DNA of 64,000 bases from JBFWVD01 sp050246915. Lineage in GTDB: Bacteria; Actinomycetota; Acidimicrobiia; Acidimicrobiales; Ilumatobacteraceae. Location of the stretch: positions 1 through 64,000 of the forward strand of contig JBFWVD010000013.1 in the NCBI GenBank assembly GCA_050246915.1. Reading direction: 5' to 3'. The notes below the pieces were generated by a model, which saw only the letters and a program-made list of their open reading frames with translations, ran no database searches and was not told where the DNA came from. The stretch's first letter is position 1; every line of letters begins with the position of its first letter. The position numbers were made by a program, and so were the translations under genes. Positions 50,692 through 59,848 of the stretch are shown in pieces.

Positions 50692-51299
50692 GGTGCGGCG
50701 AGGCTAGTGGTGGTGCTGGTCCCGCTCAGCCCGCACGTGCTCGCGTTGTACGCATTGATGCGCTGGGATCCTGCGTTCACCTCTGCGGTGAGGATGGTGT
50801 TGATGGCCGGATCTTCGAACGCCTTCGACACGTCGTAGCCGGCAGCAGCGAGGATCGGCTTCAACTTGGCCATGGCATCGGCATTGCGCTGCAGATCGGC
50901 GACCAGTTCAGCCGGAGCGCTTGCCGCCAGCTCGTTGATGGTGGCGACATAGGCATCGAAGACCGCGGCGGGGTTCTCAGTGGAACGCGGATCGGCGCCC
51001 AGCGCGTTGAACGCGTCGGTGGCGGCCTGGGCTGCTGAGGCGGCCTCGCAATAGCTCCCCGCAACTGCAGTTGACGCGGCGCCTGATCTCGTCGCCGTGT
51101 TCATCTCCCCGGTGGCGGCGACGGTGGTGAGGGCGTCGGGCGGCGAGGCAGAGGCAAGGGTCGTTGCAACGGTGGTTGCGGCATCGGACGACGTCGAGCC
51201 CGCATCGGAGGGTCCCGAGCTGCCGCACCCGGTCACGGCGAGGGTGAGTGCCACCGCGAAGGCGCAGGTTCGTCTGGATGCTGTGTGTCCGAGGGGCAT
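50688..51299 (-). CDS. Lipoprotein of unknown function
   Basis: This 203-residue lipoprotein opens MPLGHTASRRTCAFAVALTLAVTGCGSS (lipobox VTGC). A Ser/Thr/Ala linker follows, then a helical domain with YCEAASAAQAATDAF, VFDAYVATINELAASAP and a C-terminal Thr-rich tail. The pattern (SYCEAA ... ADLQRNADAMAKL) recalls small extracytoplasmic helical domains seen in many actinobacterial lipoproteins. It sits between an ABC exporter and aguA. It contains three copies of the iterated CAA-N6-TTG palindrome. Confidence 0.7.
   Translation of the reverse strand: MPLGHTASRRTCAFAVALTLAVTGCGSSGPSDAGSTSSDAATTVATTLASASPPDALTTVAATGEMNTATRSGAASTAVAGSYCEAASAAQAATDAFNALGADPRSTENPAAVFDAYVATINELAASAPAELVADLQRNADAMAKLKPILAAAGYDVSKAFEDPAINTILTAEVNAGSQRINAYNASTCGLSGTSTTTSLAAP
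51061..51179. repeat. Cluster of three iterated palindromes
   Basis: Copies start at 51061, 51154 and 51166, with the last two sharing a GC. All lie in the lipoprotein gene upstream of aguA. This is the densest cluster seen in the window. Confidence 0.7.
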
Positions 51300-51315
51300 T
51301 CGTCGATGTCTCCAG

Positions 51316-53148
51316 TCACGACTCCGCACCGGAGCCCGTCGTGGCCCTCAACCAGTCGGCATGCAGACGCCGGTAATGACCGGGCGTCGCCAAGAGCGGG
51401 GCGTGCGGGCCGCTCTGCACCAGCTTGCCGCGTTCGAGGACGCAGATCAGGTCGGCCCGCATGGCGGTCGAGAGACGATGGGCGATGGTGATGGTGGTGC
51501 GGCCCCTGGTCAGGGCCAACACCGCCCGGGCCAGGCGGGCTTCGGTGGCGGGGTCGACCGAGCTGGTCGCTTCGTCGAGGACCAGGCATGGTGCTCCCAC
51601 CAGCTGGGCACGGGCCAGGGCGACGAGTTGACGCTCGCCGGCCGACAGGCGATCACCGCGTTCGCCGACCGCGGTGGCGATGCCGTCGGGGAATTCCGCC
51701 AGCCAGTCGTTCAGACCGAGCTCGTCGAGGGCTCTCACGGCGTCGTCGACGTTGCTTCCCGGCACAGCACGGCAGATGTTGTCGGCGATGGTGGTATCGA
51801 ACAAGAACGGCTCTTGCGGCACGAGCACGACGGCTCGGCGCAACGAGGCCATCGAAGCGCGCCGCAGATCGACCTCGTCGAACCGGATCGAACCGCTGTC
51901 GGGATCGCTCATGCGGGTGATGAGCTTGGCCAGCGTCGATTTGCCCGAGCCGGTTGCCCCCACGACCGCGGCGGAGCGGCCGGCCGGGAAGACGATGGAC
52001 ACGTTCTCGAGAGCGTTGCGCTCGGGTGCTCGTTGCCCGCGACGGGCGCGATAGCGGAAGGTGATGTCGTCGACCGAGATGGTGGGCGGCGTCGTCGGGA
52101 GGTCGATCGGCTCGTCGGACTCGGCTACTTCGGGCTCGATGTCGAGCACCGCGAGGACTCGTCGCAGACCGGCCACTGCGGTCTGGGTCTGATCGAGCAC
52201 CTCGGTGAACTCGGCAACGGGCTCGAGGAAGCGGTTGGTGAGGAACATGAACGCCACCAGCGAGCCGGCGCTCACACCCCGGTCGGGTCCCAACCACAGA
52301 CCCGTCGCCACCACGGCGCTCACTGTTGCCGCTCCGAACAACTCTCCAACCGGGAACAAGAACGCCGCAGTTATCCCCGCACGATCGGCGCTGCGCCGTC
52401 GGATGTCGATGGCGCGATCGGTCTGGACCCGCATGCGCGGTCCGAGCCCGTAGGCGCGGATGGTGGGAGCGCCGCTGATGGACTCCGACACCACGGCCAG
52501 GTACTCCCCCACCGCGGAACGTTCGGCGTCATAGGCGCGCACCAGCCGGTGTTGGACGAGACGCATGAGCATCACCACTGGGGCAGCGGTGCTGATGGCC
52601 ACCAACGCCAGGCGCCAGTCGTACACGAACATCGTGATCGCCACGGCGATGATGAGCGCCGAGTTGATGAGCCACGACAGCCCACCCCAACTGAAGAACT
52701 GGCTGAGGCGCTCCACGTCGCTGGTGACGCGGGCCACCAGCGTGCCTCGCCGATGATCTCCATGATCGGCGATGCTGAGGTCCTGCAGATGCGCGAATGT
52801 CGTCGTTCGCAGGGCAGCGAGCGCCTCCTCACTGGACAGGCCCAAGCGGCGAACCGCAATTCGGGTTGACTGCGTGGTGACGAGCAGTGCGAGCGCGGCA
52901 GCGATGGCCAACCAGACGATGCGGTCCAGCCGAACCGGATCGGTGCGGAGCCCGTGATCGATCGCCTGTTGGAGCAGCACCGGAGTGATCAAGCGACCCG
53001 TCGCGCCCAGAGCGGCCAACGAGATGGTGATGGGTGCTCCCCGTCGCAGCTGTGGCATGTTGGCCCACCCGCGCCGGAGCACGTCGAAGGCCCCCTCGTC
53101 GGACCGGTCATCTCCGACCTCGTCGATCGTTGGATCGTCGATGCTCAT
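51316..53148 (-). CDS. ABC exporter half-transporter, canonical nucleotide-binding domain
   Basis: This 610-residue type IV ABC half-exporter has six N-terminal helices and a C-terminal ATPase. Walker A is GATGSGKSTLAKL, Q-loop VPQEPFLFDTT, signature LSAGERQLVALARAQL, Walker B CLVLDEATSSVD with catalytic Glu, and switch TIAHRLST. The signature is degenerate (LSAGE), whereas Walker B and His are canonical. It pairs with the upstream gene (ATGA overlap), whose pattern is complementary. Substrate unknown; lipids, peptides or drugs are typical. Confidence 0.9.
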   Translation of the reverse strand: MSIDDPTIDEVGDDRSDEGAFDVLRRGWANMPQLRRGAPITISLAALGATGRLITPVLLQQAIDHGLRTDPVRLDRIVWLAIAAALALLVTTQSTRIAVRRLGLSSEEALAALRTTTFAHLQDLSIADHGDHRRGTLVARVTSDVERLSQFFSWGGLSWLINSALIIAVAITMFVYDWRLALVAISTAAPVVMLMRLVQHRLVRAYDAERSAVGEYLAVVSESISGAPTIRAYGLGPRMRVQTDRAIDIRRRSADRAGITAAFLFPVGELFGAATVSAVVATGLWLGPDRGVSAGSLVAFMFLTNRFLEPVAEFTEVLDQTQTAVAGLRRVLAVLDIEPEVAESDEPIDLPTTPPTISVDDITFRYRARRGQRAPERNALENVSIVFPAGRSAAVVGATGSGKSTLAKLITRMSDPDSGSIRFDEVDLRRASMASLRRAVVLVPQEPFLFDTTIADNICRAVPGSNVDDAVRALDELGLNDWLAEFPDGIATAVGERGDRLSAGERQLVALARAQLVGAPCLVLDEATSSVDPATEARLARAVLALTRGRTTITIAHRLSTAMRADLICVLERGKLVQSGPHAPLLATPGHYRRLHADWLRATTGSGAES

Positions 53149-54974
53149 GATGGGACCATCGGGTCGCCGTGTCCGTTGCGCTGGCTGTCGTGCCGACCGT
53201 TGTGAGCGTCGAGGTGGCGATCGTGTTCGTAGGCATCGACGATGGACCGATACCCGCTGTGGCGCTCGAGCAACTCCCGATGGCTGGCATGGTCGACGAG
53301 TTCGCCGTGCTCCAGGTACACGACGCTGTCGGCCATGGCGATGGTCGATGGCCGCGTGGCGACCATCACGATCGTGGTGCCGCTCAACCCGTGCTGCAGT
53401 CCATCGAGCAGCTGGGCTTCGGTGCTCGGATCGAGGCTGCTGGTGGCATCGTCGAGCAGCAGCACGCTCGGCCGTCGAGCCAGCGCCCTGGCCAATGCCA
53501 GTCGTTGACGTTGCCCACCCGACAGCGTCGCCCCGCGCTCACCGACCATGGTTGCGATGCCGCTCGGGAGGTCATCGACGAACGATGCGGCGCGCGCCAG
53601 TTCCAGCGCCGACCGGATCGGCTCCGCACTGGACGAGGGCTGCCCCTCTGGGGTGAGGTTCTCGAGCACCGATCCGGAGAACAGGAACGACTCCTGGAAC
53701 ACCAGCGCATCAGTGCCAGTGCCCGTGCTGGGGCCGGTGCGCACTTCACCGCTCGATGGCGAGATCAGACCGGCGAGGAGCTCCATCAAGGTGGTCTTGC
53801 CCGAGCCGGTGGCCCCGACGACGGCCACGATGGAGCCGGCCGGGATGCGCAGCGAGATGTCGTGGACTGCGGGCAGGTCGCGCTCGTAGTGATAGGTGAG
53901 ACCCGAGGTCTCGATGGCCCACGGCGCCATGGCCGGACCCCGTGCGGCGATGGTCTCGATGGGATCGGCGATGAGGTCGTCGACACGCTGGCGGCCGGCC
54001 AGCGAGCGGGGCATCTCGGCCATCGCGTAGGCGATCATCCGCAGAGGCCACACGAGCAACGTGTAGAGGCTCACCACCGAGACCACCTCGCCGACCGTGA
54101 CGGCCTCGGCCTTGACCCGTGCTGCTCCCAGCACGACGAGGGCGATGTTGACCAGGGCCGGCACGAGATCGAGCACGCTGTCGAACGTCGAACGCAATCG
54201 CACTTGCGCTTGCTTGGCATCGCGCAATCGACCGGCGGCGTCGCCGAACCGACGTCGTTCGCCGTCCTCGATGCCCATGGCCTTCACGACCGAGATGCCC
54301 TCGAGCGATTCGAGGGTGACGGCGGTGAGCTCAGCGATGCGTTGTTGGATGAGTTGTGATGGTGCATCGACACGCCGCTGATACGCGACGTTCATGACGG
54401 CGATCAGCGGCATCAGCGCGACGGCCGCCGCGCCGAGCACCGGGTCGGTGAACAGCAGCCACAGTGGCGCGACCACCAGCAACACCACGACGCCCAAGCT
54501 GTACGGGAGCGGAGCCTGGATGGCGGCCGCAGCTTCGCAATCGGCTTCTGCTGCGGCGAGCAATCGACCCGATTGCTGGCGACGATGCCATTCGAGGCTC
54601 TGGGCATCGATGCGGGCCAGCACGCGCTGACGCAACGTGGCCTCGACCGCGTGTTGCCATCGACCGGCGTGAGCCCGCCGGGTCACCACGCTGACCGAGC
54701 GCCACAGCGCGATGAGCACGACGGTGCCGAGCACCATCACCCGCTGATCGGTGGGGACGGACTCCCCACGGAAGTACGGCTCGATCAGACGGTCGACCAC
54801 GCGGCCGAGCGCCCAACTCGACGCGATGGTGGCCAGCGCGAACCCGACAGCGCCGAACACCGACCACAAGAACGGGCGCGGATGCATGCGTGCCTGATCG
54901 ACGACGAGCCGCCAGCCGCGGCGGGCCAGACCCGGGGCGCGAAGGTCCGCGGCAGATGATGTCGACTCGGGCAC
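53145..54974 (-). CDS. ABC exporter half-transporter, degenerate nucleotide-binding site
   Basis: This 609-residue half-exporter has six helices (for example VVVLLVVAPLWLLF). Its ATPase has Walker A GATGSGKTTLMEL, Q-loop VFQESFLFSGS and a canonical LSGGQRQRLALARAL signature. Walker B reads LLLDDATSSLD (Asp in place of catalytic Glu) and the switch reads MVATRPSTI (Arg in place of His). This is the non-catalytic partner of a heterodimer. The GTG at 54974 is chosen; a much longer open frame extends upstream but has shadow composition. Confidence 0.88.
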   Translation of the reverse strand: MPESTSSAADLRAPGLARRGWRLVVDQARMHPRPFLWSVFGAVGFALATIASSWALGRVVDRLIEPYFRGESVPTDQRVMVLGTVVLIALWRSVSVVTRRAHAGRWQHAVEATLRQRVLARIDAQSLEWHRRQQSGRLLAAAEADCEAAAAIQAPLPYSLGVVVLLVVAPLWLLFTDPVLGAAAVALMPLIAVMNVAYQRRVDAPSQLIQQRIAELTAVTLESLEGISVVKAMGIEDGERRRFGDAAGRLRDAKQAQVRLRSTFDSVLDLVPALVNIALVVLGAARVKAEAVTVGEVVSVVSLYTLLVWPLRMIAYAMAEMPRSLAGRQRVDDLIADPIETIAARGPAMAPWAIETSGLTYHYERDLPAVHDISLRIPAGSIVAVVGATGSGKTTLMELLAGLISPSSGEVRTGPSTGTGTDALVFQESFLFSGSVLENLTPEGQPSSSAEPIRSALELARAASFVDDLPSGIATMVGERGATLSGGQRQRLALARALARRPSVLLLDDATSSLDPSTEAQLLDGLQHGLSGTTIVMVATRPSTIAMADSVVYLEHGELVDHASHRELLERHSGYRSIVDAYEHDRHLDAHNGRHDSQRNGHGDPMVPS

Positions 54975-55109
54975 ACCCCCATGGTGCCCGGTCCGAGCCG
55001 GTCCGCGACGCGAAATGCGATCGTGCAGTGCGATCGCGAAATACACCGACGGGCACCGGGAGCGCTCTAGGTTGGCCAGCGGGTCACAACACCTGGGAGG
55101 CTGTGGACC

Positions 55110-55613
55110 ATGAACAGGGTCGACCAAATCAACGCTGCGGTGTTCCTGCTCCGGGTGGTGTGCGGCGTCACGCTCGCACTGCACGGGTTGAACAAGGCCA
55201 AGAGCCTCGAGGGCACCGCCAAGTGGTTCGAGTTCCTCGGCATGAAGCCGGGGGCACTCCACGCCCGGATGGCCTCGAGCACAGAGATCGGCTGCGGAGT
55301 GCTGATGGCGCTCGGGTTCCTCACACCGTTCGCCGGTGCCGGCTTCGTGGCCATCATGTTGGTGGCCGGCTGGACTGCCCATCGCAAGAACGGCTTCTTC
55401 ATCTTCCGCAAGGGTGAGGGCTGGGAGTACGTGATGGTGCTCGGCGTCGTGGGTGCCGCCATGGGCGGTATCGGGGCCTGGGAGTGGTCGCTCGATGACG
55501 CGTTCGGTTGGTACTACGGCGACTGGGGCCTCATCATCAGCGCGGTGGGTGGCGTCATCGCTGGCGTCGCCCAACTCGTGGTGTTCTACAAGCCTGCGCC
55601 CGACACGCAGTGA
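55110..55613 (+). CDS. DoxX-family membrane protein
   Basis: This 167-residue membrane protein has four predicted helices. It opens FLLRVVCGVTLALHGLNKAKSL, then FVAIMLVAGWTAHRKNGFFIFRKGEG, and YVMVLGVVGAAMGGIGAW, matching DoxX/TQO-small-subunit family proteins. Family members are linked to thiosulfate:quinone oxidoreductases and redox balance. The start follows GGGAGG at a good spacing. Its stop overlaps the next start (GTGA). Confidence 0.85.
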   Translation: MNRVDQINAAVFLLRVVCGVTLALHGLNKAKSLEGTAKWFEFLGMKPGALHARMASSTEIGCGVLMALGFLTPFAGAGFVAIMLVAGWTAHRKNGFFIFRKGEGWEYVMVLGVVGAAMGGIGAWEWSLDDAFGWYYGDWGLIISAVGGVIAGVAQLVVFYKPAPDTQ

Positions 55614-56149
55614 TCGCGGACGAGCGGGTGATCCTCGAAGAGGCCGACGAACGACGATGGCGGTGGCATCACTTCCTCCTCGGCGCACTCGTGTTGGCCA
55701 TGGCGGTGATGTGGGTGTACGCGATCTTCTTCGCACCCAAGGAGAACCGCAACCGTCTCGATGACCGGGCATGGGCCGATCGCAACGAGGCGATATGCAA
55801 AGCCTCGCTCGATCAGATCCTGCGCCTGACGCCGGCGGCGAAGTCCAAGACACCGCAGGACCGGGCCATCGTGCTCGATACTGCGAACGCCCTCGTGGAC
55901 CGATTGGTGACGGACCTGAAGGCCAACGTGCCGACGGGGACCGACAAGGAGCTCAACTACGTGCGGCTCTGGCTCGACGACTACACGAACTACGCCCGGG
56001 CCCGTCACGACTATGCCGATGTCCTGCGGACCGGCAAGGACGCGCAGTTCGCCGTGAAGATGAGCGATGGTGGTCCGATCGACAATCGGATCGACGCGTT
56101 CGCGGTGGCCAACTCCATGCCGTCGTGCAAGGTCCCCGGCGACGTCTGA
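55610..56149 (+). CDS. Single-pass membrane protein of unknown function
   Basis: This 179-residue protein has a basic/acidic N terminus, one membrane helix (WHHFLLGALVLAMAVMWVYAIFF), then an extracytoplasmic helical domain (AICKASLDQILRLTP and DRLVTDLKANVPTGTDKELN). Two cysteines (AICKAS and PSCKVPGD) may pair. The GTG at 55610 overlaps the DoxX stop, so it is probably co-translated with it. Confidence 0.65.
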   Translation: MIADERVILEEADERRWRWHHFLLGALVLAMAVMWVYAIFFAPKENRNRLDDRAWADRNEAICKASLDQILRLTPAAKSKTPQDRAIVLDTANALVDRLVTDLKANVPTGTDKELNYVRLWLDDYTNYARARHDYADVLRTGKDAQFAVKMSDGGPIDNRIDAFAVANSMPSCKVPGDV

Positions 56150-56162
56150 GTCGCTCGTCGCG

Positions 56163-56858
56163 TCAGGCGTCGAGCCAGGTGGCGGTCTCGGCGTCGTAGC
56201 GGCGCACTGGCCGCGCCGGCGATCCCATGCACACGGTGAAGTCGGGTAACACTCCCGTCACCACGCTGCCCGCCCCTACCACCACGTGGCGGCCGATGTC
56301 GGCCCCCGGCAGCACGATCGTCCCGTGTCCCAGCCACGAACCGTCACCGATCCGTACGGCCTTCTCCGGCATCGACTGTTTCGAGATCGGCATCGTCACG
56401 TCCTGATAGCCGTGGTTCTGATCGGTGATGTACACGTGGTGCCCGGTCCACACGTCATCACCGATGTCGATGCTCCAGTGTCCGACGATGCCTGAGCCTC
56501 GTCCGATGAGGCAACGGCTCCCGATGCGTACCACCGTCGGCGTCAACATCGCTTGACCGGGGGTGATGCCGGCGCTGAGGGAGACGTACGGGCCGATCAT
56601 GGTCGCATCACCGATGGCGATGGCCTGCTCGTTGTAGATCGAGACCCATGGGAAGGCGATGAGCGAGCCGTGGCCGAAGTGCGCGAACGCCTTGCCCCGA
56701 CGGGTGTCGGGTCCGATCGCGCCGACGAACGCTGCGTGTTCCCACGCCCATTGCAACGGCACGTTGAGGGACCGGACCACTCGCGCGGCGATCGCATCGA
56801 GCGCGATGCCCGAACGCAAGCGTCGTGTTGTCGAGTGTGAGTGCAGCGGCGTGACCAT
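56163..56858 (-). CDS. Left-handed beta-helix acyltransferase
   Basis: This 230-residue acyltransferase carries hexapeptide repeats: AIAIGDATMIGPYVSLSAG, VRIGSRCLIGRGSGIVG, IDIGDDVWTGHHVYITD, VRIGDGSWLGHGTIVLPGADIGRHVVVGAGSVVTG. Its active-site His is in DQNHGY, and it ends CMGSPARPVRRYD. The pattern matches maltose/sugar O-acetyltransferases and polysaccharide modification enzymes. It is divergent from the carboxylesterase gene. The ATG at 56858 is preferred over 56900. Confidence 0.85.
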   Translation of the reverse strand: MVTPLHSHSTTRRLRSGIALDAIAARVVRSLNVPLQWAWEHAAFVGAIGPDTRRGKAFAHFGHGSLIAFPWVSIYNEQAIAIGDATMIGPYVSLSAGITPGQAMLTPTVVRIGSRCLIGRGSGIVGHWSIDIGDDVWTGHHVYITDQNHGYQDVTMPISKQSMPEKAVRIGDGSWLGHGTIVLPGADIGRHVVVGAGSVVTGVLPDFTVCMGSPARPVRRYDAETATWLDA

Positions 56859-56926
56859 CGTCGCCTGATAGTGAACTGCGCGCGATCTGATGCACAACAA
56901 TCGGCCGGGCGCGGCAGGATGTCCAC

Positions 56927-58429
56927 ATGGTCGTCACCACCACCAACGGGCCAGTGGCCGGTCTGAGGTTCGAGGGCGGGGAGTCGTTCGCGTCGATCCC
57001 GTTCGCAGCACCGCCGGTGGGTCCGTTGCGGTTCGCTCCGCCCCGTCCACCGAGGGCGTGGACCGACGTCCGTGACTGCTCTGCTCCCGGTCCGTGGGCA
57101 CCGCAGGCCAAGGGGACGCTCGACACCATGTTCAACGGTTCGCCAGCGCCGCAGTCGGAGGACTGCCTGGCGCTCACCGTCACCACGCCGGCCTGTGACG
57201 ATGCTCGCCGGCAGGTGATGGTCTACGTGCACGGCGGGGCATTCGTCACCGGCTCCCCCAATGTGCCGTGGTACCGGGGCAACAGCTTCGCCCGCCGCGG
57301 CATCGTGACCGTCAACGTGAGCTACCGCCTGGGTGCGCTGGGATTCGCCGACCTGGGCACCCTCAGCGAGGACCCCCGTTTCGCCACCACGGGCAACAAC
57401 GGGTTGCTCGACATCATCGCCGGGCTCGAATGGGTGCGCGACAACATCGCGGCGTTCGGCGGCGATCCCGAACAGGTGACCATCTTCGGCGAATCGGCCG
57501 GCGGATGCGCGGTCATCAGCTTGATGGCTATGCCGGCAGCGCGGGGGTTGTTCCACCGGGCGATCGCCCAGAGCCCATCGGTCACCCAGATCCGCACCCG
57601 TGCCCAGAGCCGCATGTGGGCCGAGCGCTGGCTCGAGGCCCTTCGCGTCGACGATCCGATCGCCGCGCTGTCGTGCACGGCCGATGAGATCCTCGCCGCG
57701 CAGGCGACCGTGCTCGACACCACCGACCCGGCACGCTTCGAGGCCTTCTCCCCCACCATCGGAACCCCGCAACTCCCCGTGCACCCGTTGGAGGCGTTCG
57801 CCTCGGGGCTCGCTCCCCAGCTGCCGCTCATCGTGGGCACCAACGCCGACGAGATGCAGCTGTTCGCCGTGCTCGATCCCACCCATCACGCCATCGACAA
57901 CGACGAACTCATCCGCCGTACCAGCGCGTATGTCGGTGGGGCGGCGTCGCAGCTGGTGTCGGCGGCGTCCGCCCATTGGCCGACCTTGACCCCTCCGGCC
58001 CTGTGGTCCCGGCTCGGAACAGACTGGACGTTCCGCCGACCTGCTCAGACCGTGGCCGCCGATCATGTCGGGCCCACGTGGGTGTACGAGTTCCATTGGC
58101 CGACCCCGGTGTTCGGTGGCCTCCTCGGCAGTTGCCACGCACTGGAGATCCCGTTCGCGTTCAACACCCTGGACGCCGCTGGCATCGAGCTGTTCACCGG
58201 TGCGGGCGAGGAACGACTCCCGCTGGCCGAGCGCATGAACGGTGCATGGGCGGCGTTCGCCACCAACAGCGATCCGAATCATCCGGGTCTGGTCGACCAC
58301 TGGCCCCAGTTCGATCGGCAGCGCCGGAGCACCTATGTGTTCGACACGACCGATCGTCGCGTCGACGATCCCGACGCCCCGGTTCGAACCGCGTGGGACG
58401 CAGTCCTCGCCTCGGCGGCTGCGAAGTGA
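56927..58429 (+). CDS. Type-B carboxylesterase/para-nitrobenzyl esterase
   Basis: This 500-residue serine esterase has an IPFAAPPVGPLRFAPP N terminus, EDCLALTV, oxyanion loop VYVHGGAFVTGS, YRLGALGFADLG, GLLDIIAGLEWVRDNIAAFGGDPEQVTIFGES with Ser190 in GESAGG, and SCHALEIPFAFNT near the catalytic His region. It is cytoplasmic, since no signal peptide is seen. The last 4 bp overlap the oxidoreductase (GTGA). Ester or amide hydrolysis feeding the oxidoreductase is a reasonable inference. Confidence 0.9.
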   Translation: MVVTTTNGPVAGLRFEGGESFASIPFAAPPVGPLRFAPPRPPRAWTDVRDCSAPGPWAPQAKGTLDTMFNGSPAPQSEDCLALTVTTPACDDARRQVMVYVHGGAFVTGSPNVPWYRGNSFARRGIVTVNVSYRLGALGFADLGTLSEDPRFATTGNNGLLDIIAGLEWVRDNIAAFGGDPEQVTIFGESAGGCAVISLMAMPAARGLFHRAIAQSPSVTQIRTRAQSRMWAERWLEALRVDDPIAALSCTADEILAAQATVLDTTDPARFEAFSPTIGTPQLPVHPLEAFASGLAPQLPLIVGTNADEMQLFAVLDPTHHAIDNDELIRRTSAYVGGAASQLVSAASAHWPTLTPPALWSRLGTDWTFRRPAQTVAADHVGPTWVYEFHWPTPVFGGLLGSCHALEIPFAFNTLDAAGIELFTGAGEERLPLAERMNGAWAAFATNSDPNHPGLVDHWPQFDRQRRSTYVFDTTDRRVDDPDAPVRTAWDAVLASAAAK

Positions 58430-59829
58430 GCGAGGCCATGGGTCGACCGAGCGATGTCGCCGCTGCGCTGCCGCATCCGTTGTGGGCCGAACCGGGACCC
58501 GATGAACATCCCCTGGATTTCGAGCCGCTCCCCCGCTCGACCTCGACCGATGTGGTCATCGTGGGGGCCGGGTACACCGGGCTGTGGACGGCGCTCGAGA
58601 TCAACCGTCGCGACCCCAACCGATCGATCGTCGTTGTCGACGCCGAGCGCGTGGGGTTCGGTGCTTCCGGCCGCAACGGCGGATGGTGCTCGGGACTCCT
58701 GCCGGTCTCGCTGGGGTCGTTGGCCGGCGCGTGGGGCCGCCAGGGCGCCATCGCCGTGCAGCAGGCGGCCCACGCGGCGGTCACCGAGGTGGGCCGGGCC
58801 GCGCACGAGTTCGGTATCGACTGCTCCTTCGCACACGAGGGCACGTTCGAAGCCATCACCAATCCGGCTCAGGCTCGCCGGGCGGCAGCGTTGGTCGATG
58901 AGCGGGAACGGTTCGGGTTCGACGACGTTCGTTGGTTGGACCGGGCCACCGCACACGGTGAGATCGCCGTGCCCGGGCTCCTCGGAGCGTTGCGCAACCC
59001 GAATTGCGCCGCTGTCGATCCCGGACGTCTGGTGCGAGGTCTCGCCGCCGCAGCACGAGCCCGCGGCATCACCATCCACGAATCGACACGAGCAACCTCG
59101 TTCGAGGATCGGCGTGTGGTCACCGAGCACGGGGTGATCGATGCGGGCGCGGTCATCCGTGCCACAGAGGCCTACAGCTGTGAGCTCCCGGGCATGCGCC
59201 GCGACCTGTTGCCGATCTACTCGCTCATGATCGCCACCGAACCGCTGCCTGCCTCGGTGTGGGAGGAGATCGGATGGCGAACCCGCTTCACCTACAACGA
59301 CGGGCGTCGCATGTTGATCTACGCGCAGCGCACGGCAGATGGGCGCATCGCCATCGGAGGACGGGGGGCTCGGTACCGCTTCGGTTCGCGGATCCGTCCG
59401 GAGTTCGATCTCGTCGATGAGGTGCACCGCGCGCTGGCCGACACGGTCGCGCAGTTGTTCCCGGCGGCGGCAGGCGCTGCTATCACCCATCGCTGGGGCG
59501 GCCCGCTGGCTGCGCCGCGTGACTGGATGCCATCGGTCGGCTTCGACGCCGAGCAGGGCTACGGGTGGGCCGGAGGGTACGTCGGCGACGGTGTGGCCGT
59601 GGCCAACGTGATGGGACGGACGTTGGCCGATCTGGTGTGCGCGACGCCCAGTGAGCTCACACAGTTGCCTTGGGTCGGTCATCGCTCGCGGCGTTGGGAG
59701 GCCGAGCCATTTCGCTATGTCGGCCTGCGATCGATGTTGTGGCTCGAGCAGTCGATCGACCGCACCGAAGCTGCCCATGGCCACAGCCACGTCCGATCGT
59801 GGTTCACCGAGCGGTTCATGGGCCACTGA
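58426..59829 (+). CDS. FAD-dependent oxidoreductase, DadA/PuuB-like
   Basis: This 467-residue flavoprotein of the DAO family has the dinucleotide-binding loop DVVIVGAGYTGLWTALEI, VDAERVGFGASGRNGGWC (the GASGRNGG motif of gamma-glutamylputrescine/amino-acid oxidases), and a C-terminal WAGGYVGDGVAVANVMGR. It oxidises an amine or amino acid. The GTG at 58426 overlaps the esterase stop; the ATG at 58438 is an alternative. Longer frames upstream lie over the esterase. Confidence 0.88.
   Translation: MSEAMGRPSDVAAALPHPLWAEPGPDEHPLDFEPLPRSTSTDVVIVGAGYTGLWTALEINRRDPNRSIVVVDAERVGFGASGRNGGWCSGLLPVSLGSLAGAWGRQGAIAVQQAAHAAVTEVGRAAHEFGIDCSFAHEGTFEAITNPAQARRAAALVDERERFGFDDVRWLDRATAHGEIAVPGLLGALRNPNCAAVDPGRLVRGLAAAARARGITIHESTRATSFEDRRVVTEHGVIDAGAVIRATEAYSCELPGMRRDLLPIYSLMIATEPLPASVWEEIGWRTRFTYNDGRRMLIYAQRTADGRIAIGGRGARYRFGSRIRPEFDLVDEVHRALADTVAQLFPAAAGAAITHRWGGPLAAPRDWMPSVGFDAEQGYGWAGGYVGDGVAVANVMGRTLADLVCATPSELTQLPWVGHRSRRWEAEPFRYVGLRSMLWLEQSIDRTEAAHGHSHVRSWFTERFMGH
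58992..59009. repeat. Iterated palindrome, GCGCAA/TTGCGC form
   Basis: GCGCAA (58992-58997) and TTGCGC (59004-59009) around CCCGAA, inside the DadA-like gene. The arms are identical to those of the copy in glcD at 4828. Confidence 0.7.
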
Positions 59830-59848
59830 CGGCAGCGCCCCGGACACC

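Noticed and set aside
53145..55853. A 902-residue reading of the upstream ABC exporter
   Set aside because: The first 290 or so residues lie over the DoxX and downstream genes on the other strand and have shadow composition; exporter homology begins just after the GTG at 54974.
56597..58300. Minus-strand open frame of 567 codons opposite the esterase
   Set aside because: Shadow of the carboxylesterase; Arg/Gly/His-rich with no motif.
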